From: Sphingomonas sp. SUN019 | GTDB taxonomy: Bacteria; Pseudomonadota; Alphaproteobacteria; Sphingomonadales; Sphingomonadaceae | Length of the DNA stretch: 64,000 nt | Direction of reading: 5' to 3' | Assembly (NCBI RefSeq): GCF_024758705.1 | Contig: NZ_CP096971.1 | Coordinates: 2,356,001-2,420,000, forward strand | Part shown: positions 1 through 8,792 of the stretch, in pieces | Position numbering within the stretch: position 1 is the first letter of the stretch | How the letters are laid out: each line of letters opens with the position of its first letter | The notes under the pieces: generated by a model | What the model saw: the letters and a program-made list of their open reading frames with translations, nothing else | What the model was told of the DNA's origin: nothing | Databases searched by the model: none | Position numbers and translations under genes: made by a program

Positions 1-597
1 GCGGATCGGCGAGACGGTCGCCTGCACCTCATCGACGAACGCCTTATTGATCTTCGCCGCTTCCGGCCCCAGCGGCACGCCGAAGAAGCTGGTCGCCGCC
101 AGATCGAGGCTCAGCGACTTGATCTTGTCATAGAAGCGCATCGGCGTGTTCGCCCACGCCGGGATCGCCGCTGCAATGCCCTCGTTCAGCTGTTCGGCAT
201 AGTGCTTCATCGGCTCTGGCTTGAACGCCACCGACAGCGTTTTCCGGTCGGCGCGATGCTTCTCGAAATCCAGCAGCATCAACCCGCGCGGAAACACGAG
301 ATTGAGCGCCGGGCCCCAGCCCTGTTCGGACGAGAAATTCTTGTCGCGGTCGAACAGCACCAGCTCGTTCGCGTCCGGCCCCAGCAGCACGACCGAATCG
401 CCACCGAAGCTGTTGTTGCGATAGACCGGCCCGTATTTCGCGACCATCGCCCTCGTGAAGGCATAGGGATCCTTCAGCACCGCAAACGTATTCCCGACCA
501 CCGGCCACCCGCGCTCGCCCGGAATTTCCTTCAGCGACGACGGCGGGTTGAGCGGCAGCCAGTGCGGATTGGCCTCGATCGTATGGGCGTACGGCAT
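1..597 (-). CDS. Cytochrome P450, N-terminal part (runs off the left edge)
   Basis: The reading frame stays open from the ATG at 597 to the window edge, giving 199 residues without a stop. The N-terminus reads MPYAHTIEANPHWLPLNPPS and is followed by PGERGWPVVGNT, the proline-rich hinge and PVVGN signature seen at the start of soluble bacterial P450s. FERHRADRK-type residues (here FEKHRADRK) fit the C-helix, whose arginine contacts haem propionate in P450s. The I-helix, ExxR and haem-cysteine motifs lie outside the window, so completeness and substrate cannot be judged. There is no signal peptide. The gene has its own 60-bp upstream gap with a dyad operator at 613-634, so it is probably separately regulated from the methyltransferase gene behind it. 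Confidence 0.85.
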   Translation of the reverse strand, partial: MPYAHTIEANPHWLPLNPPSSLKEIPGERGWPVVGNTFAVLKDPYAFTRAMVAKYGPVYRNNSFGGDSVVLLGPDANELVLFDRDKNFSSEQGWGPALNLVFPRGLMLLDFEKHRADRKTLSVAFKPEPMKHYAEQLNEGIAAAIPAWANTPMRFYDKIKSLSLDLAATSFFGVPLGPEAAKINKAFVDEVQATVSPIR

Positions 598-612
598 TGC
601 GCGGCTCCTGCG

Positions 613-634
613 TTACTTACATCAGTATAAGTAA
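613..634. promoter_or_regulatory. Candidate operator, perfect 7-bp dyad upstream of the P450 gene
   Basis: The arms TTACTTA (613-619) and TAAGTAA (628-634) are perfect inverted repeats separated by 8 bp. They sit 16 bp upstream of the P450 start codon in an AT-rich patch of an otherwise GC-rich region. Size and position fit a homodimeric repressor such as a TetR-family protein, but no regulator gene is visible next to it. The identity of the regulator is inference. Confidence 0.5.
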
Positions 635-657
635 GCGCGGCCGCTTTGGCCAGACCG

Positions 658-1410
658 TCAGTAATCGCACACGAACAATCGATAGCCGAGATCGAGCGCG
701 GGCCGATCGAGGATGTCGGTATTGCGCGCCGCCCAGCGGCCGCTCGCCAGATCGTTGGCAAGCGAGGCCAGTCCGGCGCGCGCATCGATCGCGTGGAAAC
801 TCGATATGCCCGCGCGGACGTTCGGGTCGAGATACGCCTCCGGCCGCCGCCAATAGGCCGCAAGGAAGCCATCGCGGCAATCGGCCGGCACCGGCACGAC
901 CGCCACCCGCGTCGGACCGATCGTGCGCGTCATCAGCGCGACCGTCTCCGCCGTCGGGAAGAACCGTCCTTCGTCAAGCGTCGCCAGCGCGGGAAAATAA
1001 TCGCGGATCAGCCAGAATTCGCCGAAGTCCGGCACCCAGCTGAGAATCACCGCCCGCCGGCGTGCGACGCGGCGCAGTTCGCGCAACCCGGCCGCCTGGT
1101 CGGGCCAATGATGCAGCGTCAGGACCGCCATCGCGGCGTCGTAGGATGCATCGGGAACCGGCAGCGCCGCGGCCACGCCGTCCACACACGGCGCGGCCGA
1201 CCCCTGACGCTGCGCACGCATGACCGCCGACGGCTCGACCGCAAACACCGTGCGGTTCGCCGGTTCGTAGGAGCCCGTGCCCGCGCCGACGTTGATCACG
1301 CTCGCCGCATCGCCGAGTGCGGCGTCGATCATCGCCGCGATCCGCGGATCGGGTTGCCGTTGCGTGGCATAGTGCCGCCCGATCGTGTCGTAGGCGGCGG
1401 GGGTGCTCAC
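658..1410 (-). CDS. Class I SAM-dependent methyltransferase
   Basis: This is a 250-aa protein with a Rossmann-type methyltransferase core. The glycine-rich SAM loop [11 protein letters not shown] lies near residues 40-50, the acidic motif FAVEPS follows, and LTLHHW around residue 97 matches the UbiE/Methyltransf_11 post-motif. The substrate is not recognisable, so a small-molecule methylation role is all that can be said. It starts at GTG (1410-1408), sharing GTGA with the ribH stop codon, so it is translationally coupled to ribH. The end is 60 bp before the P450 start. Coupling to ribH may be incidental, since no riboflavin step needs SAM. Confidence 0.8.
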   Translation of the reverse strand: MSTPAAYDTIGRHYATQRQPDPRIAAMIDAALGDAASVINVGAGTGSYEPANRTVFAVEPSAVMRAQRQGSAAPCVDGVAAALPVPDASYDAAMAVLTLHHWPDQAAGLRELRRVARRRAVILSWVPDFGEFWLIRDYFPALATLDEGRFFPTAETVALMTRTIGPTRVAVVPVPADCRDGFLAAYWRRPEAYLDPNVRAGISSFHAIDARAGLASLANDLASGRWAARNTDILDRPALDLGYRLFVCDY

Positions 1411-1826
1411 CCGAACCGCTCCCGCAACCCCAGCATCGCCAGCGCCGCCTCCGCCGCGCCGCCGCCCTTGTTCAGTTGCGCGGGGTCGGCGCGGCGGATC
1501 GCCTGGGCTTCGTCCTCGGTCGTCAGGATGCCATTGCCGACCGCCAGCCCGTCCATCGTCAGCGCCATGATCCCGCGCGCACTTTCGCCCGCGACGATCT
1601 CGAAATGATAGGTTTCGCCGCGGATCACCACGCCCAGCGCGACGAATGCGTCATACCGCCCGCTCTCCGCCGCCAGCACGATCGCGCCCGGCACCTCGAG
1701 CGCGCCGGGGACGGTGACGACCTCGGCGCTATGCCCGGCGGCCTCGATCGCCGCGCGCGCGCCCGCGATCAGCATATCGTTCAGATGGTCGTAAAAACGT
1801 GCCTCGACGATGAGGATGTTGGCCAA
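1407..1826 (-). CDS. ribH: 6,7-dimethyl-8-ribityllumazine synthase
   Basis: Lumazine synthase condenses 5-amino-6-ribitylamino-uracil with 3,4-dihydroxybutanone 4-phosphate, the penultimate riboflavin step. The 139-aa protein starts [12 protein letters not shown] and carries the family signatures [11 protein letters not shown] (about residues 39-49), [14 protein letters not shown] (about 64-77; His in the catalytic position) and the C-terminal region [11 protein letters not shown]. The frame starts at TTG (1826-1824), with GGAGAG six or so bases upstream; no better ATG precedes the conserved ILIVEARF strand. It lies downstream of ribBX on the same strand across a 200-bp gap filled by a palindromic repeat. 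Confidence 0.95.
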   Translation of the reverse strand: MANILIVEARFYDHLNDMLIAGARAAIEAAGHSAEVVTVPGALEVPGAIVLAAESGRYDAFVALGVVIRGETYHFEIVAGESARGIMALTMDGLAVGNGILTTEDEAQAIRRADPAQLNKGGGAAEAALAMLGLRERFG

Positions 1827-1849
1827 CTGCTCTCTCCAGCTATAAAAAA

Positions 1850-1999
1850 CCGCTCATCCTGAGGAGCCCCTTCGACGCCTCCTGCGGCGTCGCTCAGGAC
1901 AGGCATTAAGCTTGTCGAAGTGGTGTCCCGAAGGACGCGCCGGGGACTGTCCTTCGAGACGGGGCTTCGACGAGCTCAGCCCCTCCTCAGGATGAGCGG
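1850..1999. repeat. Long palindromic intergenic repeat, family A
   Basis: The arms at 1850-1865 and 1984-1999 are 16-bp perfect inverted repeats (left arm CCGCTCATCCTGAGGA). The 118-bp interior contains further short complementary segments built on TTCGACG and CTTGTCGAAG. It occupies almost the whole ribBX-ribH gap. Dispersed palindromes of this style are common in sphingomonad intergenic regions. There is no ORF and no transposase. It could form a transcript-stabilising hairpin or partial terminator between ribBX and ribH. Confidence 0.75.
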
Positions 2000-2026
2000 G
2001 AATGGGCGGTACGCGCCAACCGCAAT

Positions 2027-3181
2027 CTATTCCCCGCCGGTGCCCGGAATCTTCCGCTCGTCGACGATCGACAGCCCATATCCCTCCAGCCCGACCAAAG
2101 CATGATGCGTATTCGTCAGCAGCACCATCTCCTCCACGCCCAGCTCGGCCAGGATCTGCGCGCCGACGCCGTAGTCGCGCAGCTCCTCGATCTCCGGCGC
2201 GCCCGCGCCCTTGCCTTCGCCGCGCAGCTTGATGAAGCGGCTGACCGAATCCTTCATCGGGCGATTGATGACGACGATCACGCCCGCACCTTCCGCCGCG
2301 ATCAGCTCCATCGATCGCGACAGCAGGCCGGAGCGTTCGGACACCTCGCCGAACATATCGACGAAATAGCTGGCGGTGTGCATCCGCACGAGCGTCGGCT
2401 TAGACGGATCGATCCGGCCCTTCACCAGCGCGATCGTCTCGTCGCCGGTCGCCTTGTTGTGGAACGTCATCGCCTTCCACTGCCCGCCCCACTGGCTCTC
2501 GAACGTCATTTCCGCGCGCTTTTCGACCAGATGGTCGTGGCGGCGGCGGTAGGCGATCAGGTCGCGGATCGTGCCGATCTTCAGGTTATGGAGCTGCGCG
2601 AACGACACCAGATCGTCCATCCGGCTCATCGTGCCGTCCTCGTTCATGATCTCGCAGATCACGCCCGATGGGTTGAGGCCCGCCAGCCGCGACACGTCGA
2701 CCGCGGCCTCGGTATGACCGGTGCGCACCAGCACCCCGCCATCGCGCGCGACCAAAGGGAACACGTGCCCCGGCGTCACGATCTCCTCGCGCCCCTTCGA
2801 CGAATCGATCGCCACCGCCACCGTCCGCGCGCGATCCGCCGCCGAGATACCCGTCGTCACCCCGTCGCGCGCCTCGATCGAGACGGTGAAGGCGGTTTCG
2901 TGCCGCGTGCCGTTGTGCCGGCTCATCAAATCCAGCCCGAGTTCGTCGACGCGCTTCTTGGTCAGCGCCAGACAGATCAGGCCGCGGCCGTGCTTGGCCA
3001 TGAAGTTGATCTTCTCCGGCGTCGCCATCTGCGCGGGGATGACCAGGTCGCCCTCGTTCTCGCGATCCTCGTCGTCGACCAGGATGAACATCCGGCCGTT
3101 CTTCGCCTCGTCGATGATCTCTTCGGGCGTGGAGAGGAATCCGTGGCGCAGGCGCGCCAGTTCGGCAGGTTTAGCGGGCAC
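2027..3181 (-). CDS. ribB: 3,4-dihydroxy-2-butanone 4-phosphate synthase with degenerate GTP cyclohydrolase II-like domain (RibBX type)
   Basis: Residues about 10-205 form a full RibB domain, which converts ribulose 5-phosphate to dihydroxybutanone phosphate. Its acidic metal/substrate motif [10 protein letters not shown] is present, as are MSRHNGT and the [10 protein letters not shown] segment. Residues about 215-375 look like RibA but lack the zinc-binding cysteines and the active-site TGD/CDCG signatures; the corresponding stretch reads [13 protein letters not shown]. Such RibB-X fusions are known in Proteobacteria, and the second domain is not expected to be a GTP cyclohydrolase. A separate ribA should therefore exist elsewhere. 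The start is GTG at 3181, overlapping the ribE stop by 11 bp. Confidence 0.92.
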   Translation of the reverse strand: MPAKPAELARLRHGFLSTPEEIIDEAKNGRMFILVDDEDRENEGDLVIPAQMATPEKINFMAKHGRGLICLALTKKRVDELGLDLMSRHNGTRHETAFTVSIEARDGVTTGISAADRARTVAVAIDSSKGREEIVTPGHVFPLVARDGGVLVRTGHTEAAVDVSRLAGLNPSGVICEIMNEDGTMSRMDDLVSFAQLHNLKIGTIRDLIAYRRRHDHLVEKRAEMTFESQWGGQWKAMTFHNKATGDETIALVKGRIDPSKPTLVRMHTASYFVDMFGEVSERSGLLSRSMELIAAEGAGVIVVINRPMKDSVSRFIKLRGEGKGAGAPEIEELRDYGVGAQILAELGVEEMVLLTNTHHALVGLEGYGLSIVDERKIPGTGGE

Positions 3182-3788
3182 GATAATGCTCCATCCGTTG
3201 GAGGTAGCGGGCGAGGACGTCGATCTCGATATTGACCGCCTGTCCCGGTTCCAATGCGCCCAATGTCGTCATCTTCTGCGTATGCGGGATCACATTGACC
3301 GAAAAACGAGTGGAATCGGCGTGGTCCTCGACGCCGTTCACCGTCAGCGACACGCCGTCGATCGTGATCGACCCCTTGGGCGCGACGAACGGCGCGAGGT
3401 CGCGGTGAACCGAGAAACCGATCCTCTTGGAATCGCCCTCCGGTCGCACGTCGACCACCTCGGCGATCCCGTCGACATGGCCGGTGACGATATGCCCGCC
3501 CAGTTCGTCGCCCAGCTTCATTGCGCGTTCCAGGTTCAGGCTTCGGCCTTGCGTCCATTGCCCCTGCGCGGTGCGGCTGATCGTCTCGCCCGACACGTCG
3601 ACCGCGAACCAACCCGGTAAGCCAGGCGCGGACTTGTCCACCACGGTCAGGCACACGCCCGAACATGAAATCGACGCGCCCAGATCGATCCCCGCGGTGT
3701 CGTATGCGGTCGCCACGACGATCCGCGTGTCGCCGCGCGACTCGACGGTCGTGATCGTGCCGATGTCGCTGACGATTCCGGTGAACAT
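3171..3788 (-). CDS. ribE: Riboflavin synthase, alpha subunit
   Basis: This enzyme dismutates two molecules of dimethylribityllumazine to riboflavin. The 205-aa protein shows the classic internal duplication. The first half begins [11 protein letters not shown] and carries [10 protein letters not shown], with [11 protein letters not shown] closing the half. The second half repeats the pattern with [12 protein letters not shown] and the [13 protein letters not shown] strand (here FSVNVIPHT). Its length matches the family. It lies 9 bp downstream of ribD and overlaps ribBX, so ribD-ribE-ribBX is one operon. Confidence 0.95.
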   Translation of the reverse strand: MFTGIVSDIGTITTVESRGDTRIVVATAYDTAGIDLGASISCSGVCLTVVDKSAPGLPGWFAVDVSGETISRTAQGQWTQGRSLNLERAMKLGDELGGHIVTGHVDGIAEVVDVRPEGDSKRIGFSVHRDLAPFVAPKGSITIDGVSLTVNGVEDHADSTRFSVNVIPHTQKMTTLGALEPGQAVNIEIDVLARYLQRMEHYRAR

Positions 3789-3797
3789 AGGTGCGCC

Positions 3798-4862
3798 TTA
3801 CTGCCTGACGCGCTCGTAGACTTCGAGCCGGTCGCTGCCAAGCGCGCGGGCGTCGTGGAGTTTCCACTTGCCGTGCGCTTCTGTCAACGTTGTCATATCA
3901 ACGTCGCCGACCGCCCCCCGCCCCCCGCCGATGACGATCGGCGCACGGTACAGCAGCAGCCGGTCGACCAGATCGGCATGGAGGAAGGCAGCGGCGGTGG
4001 CAGCGCCGCCCTCGACGAACAGGTGATCGACGCCGTCGAGGTCGGCGATCGCCTGTGGCGAGTCGACAACCTCCCATCCATCACCGTCACCCCAGCGAAG
4101 GCTGGGGTCTCCAGCGGCTCCTTCCCCGCCAGAAGAAACAGGGAGATCCCAGCCTTCGCTGGGATGACGGGATCGGCTGCTAAGGATCAATCGCCGCGGC
4201 GAACGCCCCTCCAGGTCCGCCAACCGCACATCCAGCCCCGGCGCATCCGCTTCATACGTCCCGCGCCCGACCAGAATCGCCTCATGGCGGCTGCGTTCCA
4301 GATGCACGTGCGCGCGCGCCTCCGGCCCGGTGATCCACTTGCTTTCGCCCGACGCCAGCGCGATGCACCCGTCCAGCGACATCGCCAGCTTCAGCGTCAC
4401 GTGCGGCCGCCCGAGCGCGCGCCGTGTAAAGAACCCCGCCATCGAACGGTGCGCCTCGATGCCACGAACGCCAACATCCGTTGCCACACCGCCAACATCC
4501 AGCACCTTCAGTCCACGCCCGTTCGTCCGCGGATCGGGATCGCCGGCCGCCACGACGACCCGCGCCACCCCCGCCGCGACCAGCAGTTTGGCGCACGCCG
4601 GACCCCGCGCCGACCGATGCGCGCACGGCTCCAGCGTCACATAGACCGTCGCGCCGCGCGCCGCCGCGCCCGCTTCGTCCAGCGCCATCGCCTCGGCATG
4701 CGGCCGCCCGCCCGCTTGCGTCCAGCCGCGCCCGGCGACGCGTCCATCCTTCACGATCACGCAGCCAACGTTGGGATTGGGCGCGGTCCGCCCGCGGGTG
4801 CGCTCGGCCAGCGCCAGCGCCGCCCCCATCCACCGCGCGTCGTCTTGGCTTACAGCCCCCAC
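3798..4862 (-). CDS. ribD: Bifunctional riboflavin deaminase/reductase RibD, with an in-frame palindromic insertion
   Basis: The N-terminal deaminase domain has PNPNVGCVIVKDG, the catalytic HAEAMAL and the zinc site TLEPCAH..GPACA. The C-terminal reductase domain has VTLKLAMSLDG, WITGPEAR and VEGGAATAAAFL. It performs the second and third steps from the GTP cyclohydrolase product. Positions 4084-4170 add 29 codons encoded by a palindromic repeat between the reductase strand RRLILSSRS and EVVDSPQAI; the frame is kept. I chose the GTG at 4862 (13-bp overlap with the upstream gene) because it retains the conserved DDARWMGAAL helix. The ATG at 4829 is the alternative and would cut into that helix. 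Confidence 0.9.
   Translation of the reverse strand: MGAVSQDDARWMGAALALAERTRGRTAPNPNVGCVIVKDGRVAGRGWTQAGGRPHAEAMALDEAGAAARGATVYVTLEPCAHRSARGPACAKLLVAAGVARVVVAAGDPDPRTNGRGLKVLDVGGVATDVGVRGIEAHRSMAGFFTRRALGRPHVTLKLAMSLDGCIALASGESKWITGPEARAHVHLERSRHEAILVGRGTYEADAPGLDVRLADLEGRSPRRLILSSRSRHPSEGWDLPVSSGGEGAAGDPSLRWGDGDGWEVVDSPQAIADLDGVDHLFVEGGAATAAAFLHADLVDRLLLYRAPIVIGGGRGAVGDVDMTTLTEAHGKWKLHDARALGSDRLEVYERVRQ
4084..4170. repeat. Palindromic repeat inserted in frame inside ribD
   Basis: The arms at 4084-4112 and 4142-4170 are 29-nt inverted repeats with two mismatches, around a 29-nt centre. The core of each arm is CCAGCGAAGGCTGGG or its complement. The element is 87 bp long, exactly 29 codons, and is read without a stop in the ribD frame. 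The encoded peptide is rich in Ser, Gly, Asp and Trp, unlike the surrounding enzyme. Repeats with this core are typical intergenic palindromes in sphingomonads; here one is inside a coding region. Confidence 0.85.
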
Positions 4863-5197
4863 CGGTTCAGCTTGTCGTCGATCCGCTTGAAGGTCGCCTG
4901 CCGCTCGGCGCGTTGCTTCTCCAGCGCCGCATCCTCGATATCGCGCTTTGCCTGATCGACCTTCTGCTGCGCGCGAATCTGCTCGTCGGTGCGATCCAGC
5001 CGCCATTGCTGGACGTAGATGATGTTCGGCCGGTACGTCTTCTCGATATGCGAATCCTTGGCGAACCCGATCAGGATCACGCCCGTCACGACGATCGCCA
5101 GCGCCAGAAAGCCCAGCTCATGCGGCTGCCGCTGATGCAGGAAGAAGCGCAGATCGCGGATCGCGCGAAAGGGCGACAGGCGGGCGAAGAATTGCAT
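4850..5197 (-). CDS. Small single-pass membrane protein of unknown function
   Basis: The 115-aa protein has a basic N-terminus (RLSPFRAIRDLRFFLHQ), one clear membrane segment around residues 28-46 (LGFLALAIVVTGVILIGFA), and a charged C-terminal half rich in Q, K, R and E that is likely helical or coiled-coil (about 65-110). The topology is probably inside-out with the helical part in the periplasm. It ends overlapping the start region of ribD, so it leads the riboflavin operon. I do not recognise a characterised family. It is unlikely to be a riboflavin enzyme. Confidence 0.75.
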   Translation of the reverse strand: MQFFARLSPFRAIRDLRFFLHQRQPHELGFLALAIVVTGVILIGFAKDSHIEKTYRPNIIYVQQWRLDRTDEQIRAQQKVDQAKRDIEDAALEKQRAERQATFKRIDDKLNRWGL

Positions 5198-5214
5198 GAC
5201 TATTAAGATAGTGG

Positions 5215-5241
5215 CGCAGGGCGGCCTAGGCCAGCCCTGCG
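5215..5241 (-). terminator. GC-rich hairpin between the tonB-like gene and the ribD operon leader
   Basis: The arms CGCAGGGC (5215-5222) and GCCCTGCG (5234-5241) form an 8-bp stem, and the interior GGCCTAGGCC is itself palindromic. It lies 8 bp downstream of the tonB-like stop codon. There is no clear T tract on either side, so it may be only a weak terminator or 3'-end stabiliser. Confidence 0.4.
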
Positions 5242-5249
5242 TATAAACC

Positions 5250-5903
5250 TTAGTCCTGCAGCTCGAACCGCACCGTCATCGTCCGCCACGCTTCCACGGC
5301 CACGCCATCGCGCGTCGCGGGGCGGAAACGCCATTTCGCCAGCGCCTGCCGCTCGGTGACGCGCCAGAACGCCTCGCTCGCCGCCGACACGCGTTCGACC
5401 TGCAGCACGCGGCCGTCCGGGCCGATCAGCACGCGCAGCACGACCAGCCCGCTATTCTCGGCGCGACGTTCGCCGGGGGGATAATCGGGCTGGAAATCGC
5501 GCGCATAGCGCGGATCGACGATCGCTCCGGTCAGCACCGGCGCGGGCACGGGCGGATCGTTCGCGACGATCGTGCCCGTCCCCGGCTGAGGCAGGGGCGG
5601 CAGCGGCGGATAGGTCGGGGTGACGTAGCCGTCGGCGTTGTCCGTCACCTTGATCGTCGTGTCGATCCGCTCGGGCGCGGCCTGCGCCTTTTGCTTGGGC
5701 TGGGGGGTCGCTTCAGGCAAGATCGGATCGGGCGGCGGATCGCTCTTTATATTGATCAATTCCAGCGGCTTGTCGGGAAGGATCCTCGTAAAGGCTGGCG
5801 ACAGGAACATCAGCGCAGCGACCGCGGCGGCGTTCAGCGCGATGGCGATGGCCAGACTGACGGGCTGGATACCCGCCGGCGAGGCGTAACGATCCGCGTA
5901 CAT
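5250..5903 (-). CDS. TonB-family energy transducer
   Basis: This 217-aa protein has an N-terminal membrane anchor (about residues 16-36), a proline-rich periplasmic linker (PPPDPILPEATPQPKQ, then YPPLPPLPQPG), and a C-terminal TonB domain (about 135-215). The linker spans the periplasm in TonB proteins. The C-terminal domain includes DYPPGERRAENSGLVVLRV and ALAKWRFRPATRDG, matching the TonB box-binding fold. It would couple inner-membrane proton motive force, with ExbB/ExbD encoded elsewhere, to outer-membrane receptors. It stands alone, with no receptor gene adjacent. The ATG at 5903 is used because the anchor follows at once. Confidence 0.88.
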   Translation of the reverse strand: MYADRYASPAGIQPVSLAIAIALNAAAVAALMFLSPAFTRILPDKPLELINIKSDPPPDPILPEATPQPKQKAQAAPERIDTTIKVTDNADGYVTPTYPPLPPLPQPGTGTIVANDPPVPAPVLTGAIVDPRYARDFQPDYPPGERRAENSGLVVLRVLIGPDGRVLQVERVSAASEAFWRVTERQALAKWRFRPATRDGVAVEAWRTMTVRFELQD

Positions 5904-5988
5904 ATGGCCTTATCCTCTCATAGTCTCCTTCTCCGGTCTGCGCCGGCATTAGAAATGTTACATCATTACATATACGACGCAAGGGCCT

Positions 5989-7329
5989 TCATGCGTTACC
6001 ATCGCCAACATCCAACCGCCGGGCCGCCCGCTCGCGCCCGATCAACGGCAGCAGCGCCGCCATGTCCGGCCCGTGATCCAGGCCCGTCAACGCGAGTCGG
6101 AGCGGCAGGAACAATGCTTTGCCCTTGCGCCCCGTCGTCTCTTTCAACGCCGCAGTCAGCGCGTGCCACGGGTCGCCCGCCCAGTCCATCGCGCCCGTCA
6201 CCCGCGCCGCCTCGGCCAGATAGCCGCGATCCTCGTCGGCGACCTGCGGCACTATCGGCCCCTCGATCACCCTCCACCAGTTCGCCGCCTCGGCGACGGT
6301 CGACAGGTTCGGCCGCACCGCCTCCCACGCCGCCGCGTCCATCCCCCCGGGCAAGCGATCAGCCACCGCGTCAAAGCCCAGCTGATGCACGATCCGCGCG
6401 CTCACCTGCGCCAGCTCCCCCTCGTCGAATCGCGCGGGTGCGCGCCCGAACCGCGCGAAGTCGAACCCCGCGATCAGCGGTGCGATATCGGCCAGCGGCT
6501 CGACCGGATCGCTCGTCCCCAGCCGCGCGAGCAAGGCGCGGATCGCCTGCGGTTCGATCCCGACATCGCGGAAATGATCGACCCCCAGCGATCCCAGCCG
6601 CTTCGACAATTTCCCCTCGGCTCCCGTCAGCAACGCCTCGTGCGCAAAGCGTGGCGGTTCGCCGCCCATCGCCTCAAACATCTGCAATTGCAGTGCGGTG
6701 TTCGACACGTGATCCTCGCCGCGCACGACGTGCGTGATGCCCAGGTCAAGGTCGTCGATCGCCGACGGCAGCATGTACAGCCACGTCCCGTCCGCCCGCC
6801 GGATGACCGGATCGCTCATCGCATGCGCGTCGAATTTCTGCGGGCCGCGGATCAGATCGTCCCAGGTGATCGGCGCATCGTGATCGAGCCGAAAACGCCA
6901 GTGCGGCCGCACGCCATCCGCCTCCATCGCCGCGCGATCGGAGTCGCTCAGCGCCAGTGCCGCGCGATCGTACACCGGCGGCAATCCGCGCCCGAGCTGA
7001 ATCTTGCGCTTCAGGTCCAATTCCTGCGTCGTCTCATACGCCGGATACACCCGCCCCGCGGCGCGCAGTTCGGCGAACCGCGCCTCGTACAGATCAAACC
7101 GCGCCGACTGCCGCACCTCCGCGTCGGGCGTCAGCCCCAGCCACGCCAGATCGGCGCGGATCGCATCGACGAACGCTTCTTCGCTGCGCGCCGCATCGGT
7201 ATCGTCGATCCGCAACAAGAACCGCCCGCCGCTCGCCCGCGCGAACAGCCAGTTGTGAAGCGCGGCACGGATGTTGCCCACGTGCAGGCGGCCGGTGGGC
7301 GACGGGGCGAAGCGGGTGACGACGGTCAT
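5989..7329 (-). CDS. gltX: Glutamyl-tRNA synthetase
   Basis: This class I aminoacyl-tRNA synthetase charges tRNA-Glu (and possibly tRNA-Gln in organisms that use transamidation). [15 protein letters not shown] at the N-terminus contains the HIGH-like motif (HVGN), and [10 protein letters not shown] around residue 240 is the KMSKS-like loop. [13 protein letters not shown] and [12 protein letters not shown] are family signatures. The length of 446 aa is near normal. The ATG at 7329 gives the canonical [13 protein letters not shown] start. A GTG six codons upstream (7347) has AAAGGGG just before it and could be the true start. The gene is divergent from prs. Confidence 0.93.
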   Translation of the reverse strand: MTVVTRFAPSPTGRLHVGNIRAALHNWLFARASGGRFLLRIDDTDAARSEEAFVDAIRADLAWLGLTPDAEVRQSARFDLYEARFAELRAAGRVYPAYETTQELDLKRKIQLGRGLPPVYDRAALALSDSDRAAMEADGVRPHWRFRLDHDAPITWDDLIRGPQKFDAHAMSDPVIRRADGTWLYMLPSAIDDLDLGITHVVRGEDHVSNTALQLQMFEAMGGEPPRFAHEALLTGAEGKLSKRLGSLGVDHFRDVGIEPQAIRALLARLGTSDPVEPLADIAPLIAGFDFARFGRAPARFDEGELAQVSARIVHQLGFDAVADRLPGGMDAAAWEAVRPNLSTVAEAANWWRVIEGPIVPQVADEDRGYLAEAARVTGAMDWAGDPWHALTAALKETTGRKGKALFLPLRLALTGLDHGPDMAALLPLIGRERAARRLDVGDGNA

Positions 7330-7409
7330 GCGGGCGCTGTACGGCACACCCCTTTTGCTCGCCAGCCCTACGGACTAAGGCAGCCCGATTCGGGTGGGAG
7401 TGCGCGCGC

Positions 7410-8345
7410 ATGAAGTTGATTACCGGCAATTCGAACCTGCCGCTGGCGCGCGCGATCTCGGATTATCTCGAAACCCCGCTGACCGAGGCGTTGGTGCGGC
7501 GCTTCGCGGACGAGGAAATCTTCGTCGAAATCCAGGAGAACGTCCGCGGCGAGGACGTGTTCGTGATCCAGTCGACCGGCTATCCGGCGAACGACAATCT
7601 CATGGAACTGCTGATCATCATCGACGCGCTGAAACGCTCGTCGGCGAAGCGCATCACCGCGGTCGTGCCCTATTTCGGCTATGCGCGACAGGACCGCAAA
7701 CCCGGCCCCCGCACCCCGATCTCGGCCAAGCTGGTCGCAAACCTGATCACCGTCGCGGGTGCCGATCGCGTGCTCTCCGTCGATCTTCACGCCGGTCAGA
7801 TCCAGGGCTTCTTCGATATCCCGACCGACAACCTCTATGCCGCGCCGGTCATGTCCGCGGATATCCAAGCGCGGTTCGGCGGCAAGAACCTGATGGTCGT
7901 TTCTCCCGACGTCGGCGGCGTCGTGCGCGCGCGGCAACTCGCGAAACGCCTCGACAACGCGCCCTTGGCGATCGTCGACAAACGCCGCGAGCGGGCAGGC
8001 GAGTCGGAGGTTATGAACATCATCGGCGACGTGGAAGGGCGCTTCTGCATCCTGATCGACGATATCGTCGATTCGGCCGGCACGCTCTGCAATGCCGCCG
8101 CGGCGCTGCGCGAGGCGGGGGCGGAGGATGTCGTCGCCTATGTTACGCACGGCGTCCTGTCGGGCGGCGCGGTGGCGCGGGTCGACGGGTCGGTGCTGCG
8201 CGAACTGGTCATCACCGATTCGATCGGCAGCCACGACGTGATCGCCGACGCGAAAAGCATCCGTCACCTGACGATCGCGCCGCTGCTGGCGGAAGCGATC
8301 CGGCGGATTGCGGATGAGACGAGTGTCAGCAGCCTCTTTGATTGA
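7410..8345 (+). CDS. prs: Ribose-phosphate pyrophosphokinase
   Basis: PRPP synthetase transfers pyrophosphate from ATP to ribose 5-phosphate, feeding purine, pyrimidine, histidine and NAD synthesis. The 311-aa sequence begins [16 protein letters not shown] and includes the ATP-site region [20 protein letters not shown], the catalytic histidine motif [12 protein letters not shown] around residue 130, and the PRPP-binding loop [12 protein letters not shown] around 215-226. All family motifs are present and the length is standard. It starts at ATG 7410 with GGGTGGGAG upstream. It is a single-gene unit, divergent from gltX. Confidence 0.96.
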   Translation: MKLITGNSNLPLARAISDYLETPLTEALVRRFADEEIFVEIQENVRGEDVFVIQSTGYPANDNLMELLIIIDALKRSSAKRITAVVPYFGYARQDRKPGPRTPISAKLVANLITVAGADRVLSVDLHAGQIQGFFDIPTDNLYAAPVMSADIQARFGGKNLMVVSPDVGGVVRARQLAKRLDNAPLAIVDKRRERAGESEVMNIIGDVEGRFCILIDDIVDSAGTLCNAAAALREAGAEDVVAYVTHGVLSGGAVARVDGSVLRELVITDSIGSHDVIADAKSIRHLTIAPLLAEAIRRIADETSVSSLFD

Positions 8346-8352
8346 GTCGCGT

Positions 8353-8369
8353 CGACGGCAAAGCCGTCG
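8353..8369 (+). terminator. Hairpin just after prs
   Basis: The 7-bp stem CGACGGC/GCCGTCG with an AAA loop starts 8 bp after the prs stop codon. There is no following T run, so termination efficiency is doubtful. It lies in the 96-bp convergent gap between prs and the PilZ gene. Confidence 0.35.
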
Positions 8370-8441
8370 TCGAACGGATTAGGTTTCACCAACCCGTCGG
8401 CCGGTCGACCGCTTCGCCGCGCGAACGCCGCGCGAGCGCGG

Positions 8442-8768
8442 CTAGCGGTTCGACAGCGCCACAATGTGATCGAACACCGCCGGGTGCAGCGGCTTCGAGA
8501 AGGCGCAGCCGTAGCGATACTTGTCGCGCCAGGCGACGACCGCCTCCAGGCCAGCCAAGCCGGGCAAGGTCAGCCAGACGGTCGTGCCGGGCCACAAGGT
8601 GAAGCTGGTCTGCGCGCGGAAACCGGTGACCGACAGGTCGACGACCTCGATCTCGAATCGGGTCGTGCCGCGGTCGCGCAGGTGCGCGCGCATCTTGACC
8701 GATTTGCGGAGCGCGTGACGGCTCTCGTCGCCGTCTGACGCATCGGGAAGAGGGATAGCCGGGTCCAT
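8442..8768 (-). CDS. PilZ-domain protein
   Basis: This 108-aa single-domain protein looks like a PilZ cyclic-di-GMP receptor. RHALRKSVKMRAHLR supplies an N-terminal basic stretch in the place of the RxxxR switch. DLSVTGFRAQT around residues 44-54 corresponds to the (D/N)xSxxG motif, and WPGTTVWLTLPGLAG and YRYGCAFSKPL are typical beta-barrel strands. It is probably cytosolic. It follows crtZ by 24 bp on the same strand. A link between c-di-GMP and carotenoid hydroxylation is not implied by the sequence. A GGDEF protein is encoded at 19.2-20.9 kb. Confidence 0.8.
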   Translation of the reverse strand: MDPAIPLPDASDGDESRHALRKSVKMRAHLRDRGTTRFEIEVVDLSVTGFRAQTSFTLWPGTTVWLTLPGLAGLEAVVAWRDKYRYGCAFSKPLHPAVFDHIVALSNR

Positions 8769-8792
8769 GAACCGCGTTATCCGCTGCGAAGG

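Noticed and set aside
1827..2026. FMN riboswitch upstream of ribH
   Set aside because: The gap is filled by a palindromic repeat, and I could not find the conserved RFN-element segments.
2102..3235. Long plus-strand open frames antisense to ribBX, and similar ones opposite ribE, gltX, prs, clpA and the eCIS genes
   Set aside because: They are rich in Arg, His, Ala and Pro, as expected of antisense frames in high-GC DNA, and lack ribosome sites or similarity.
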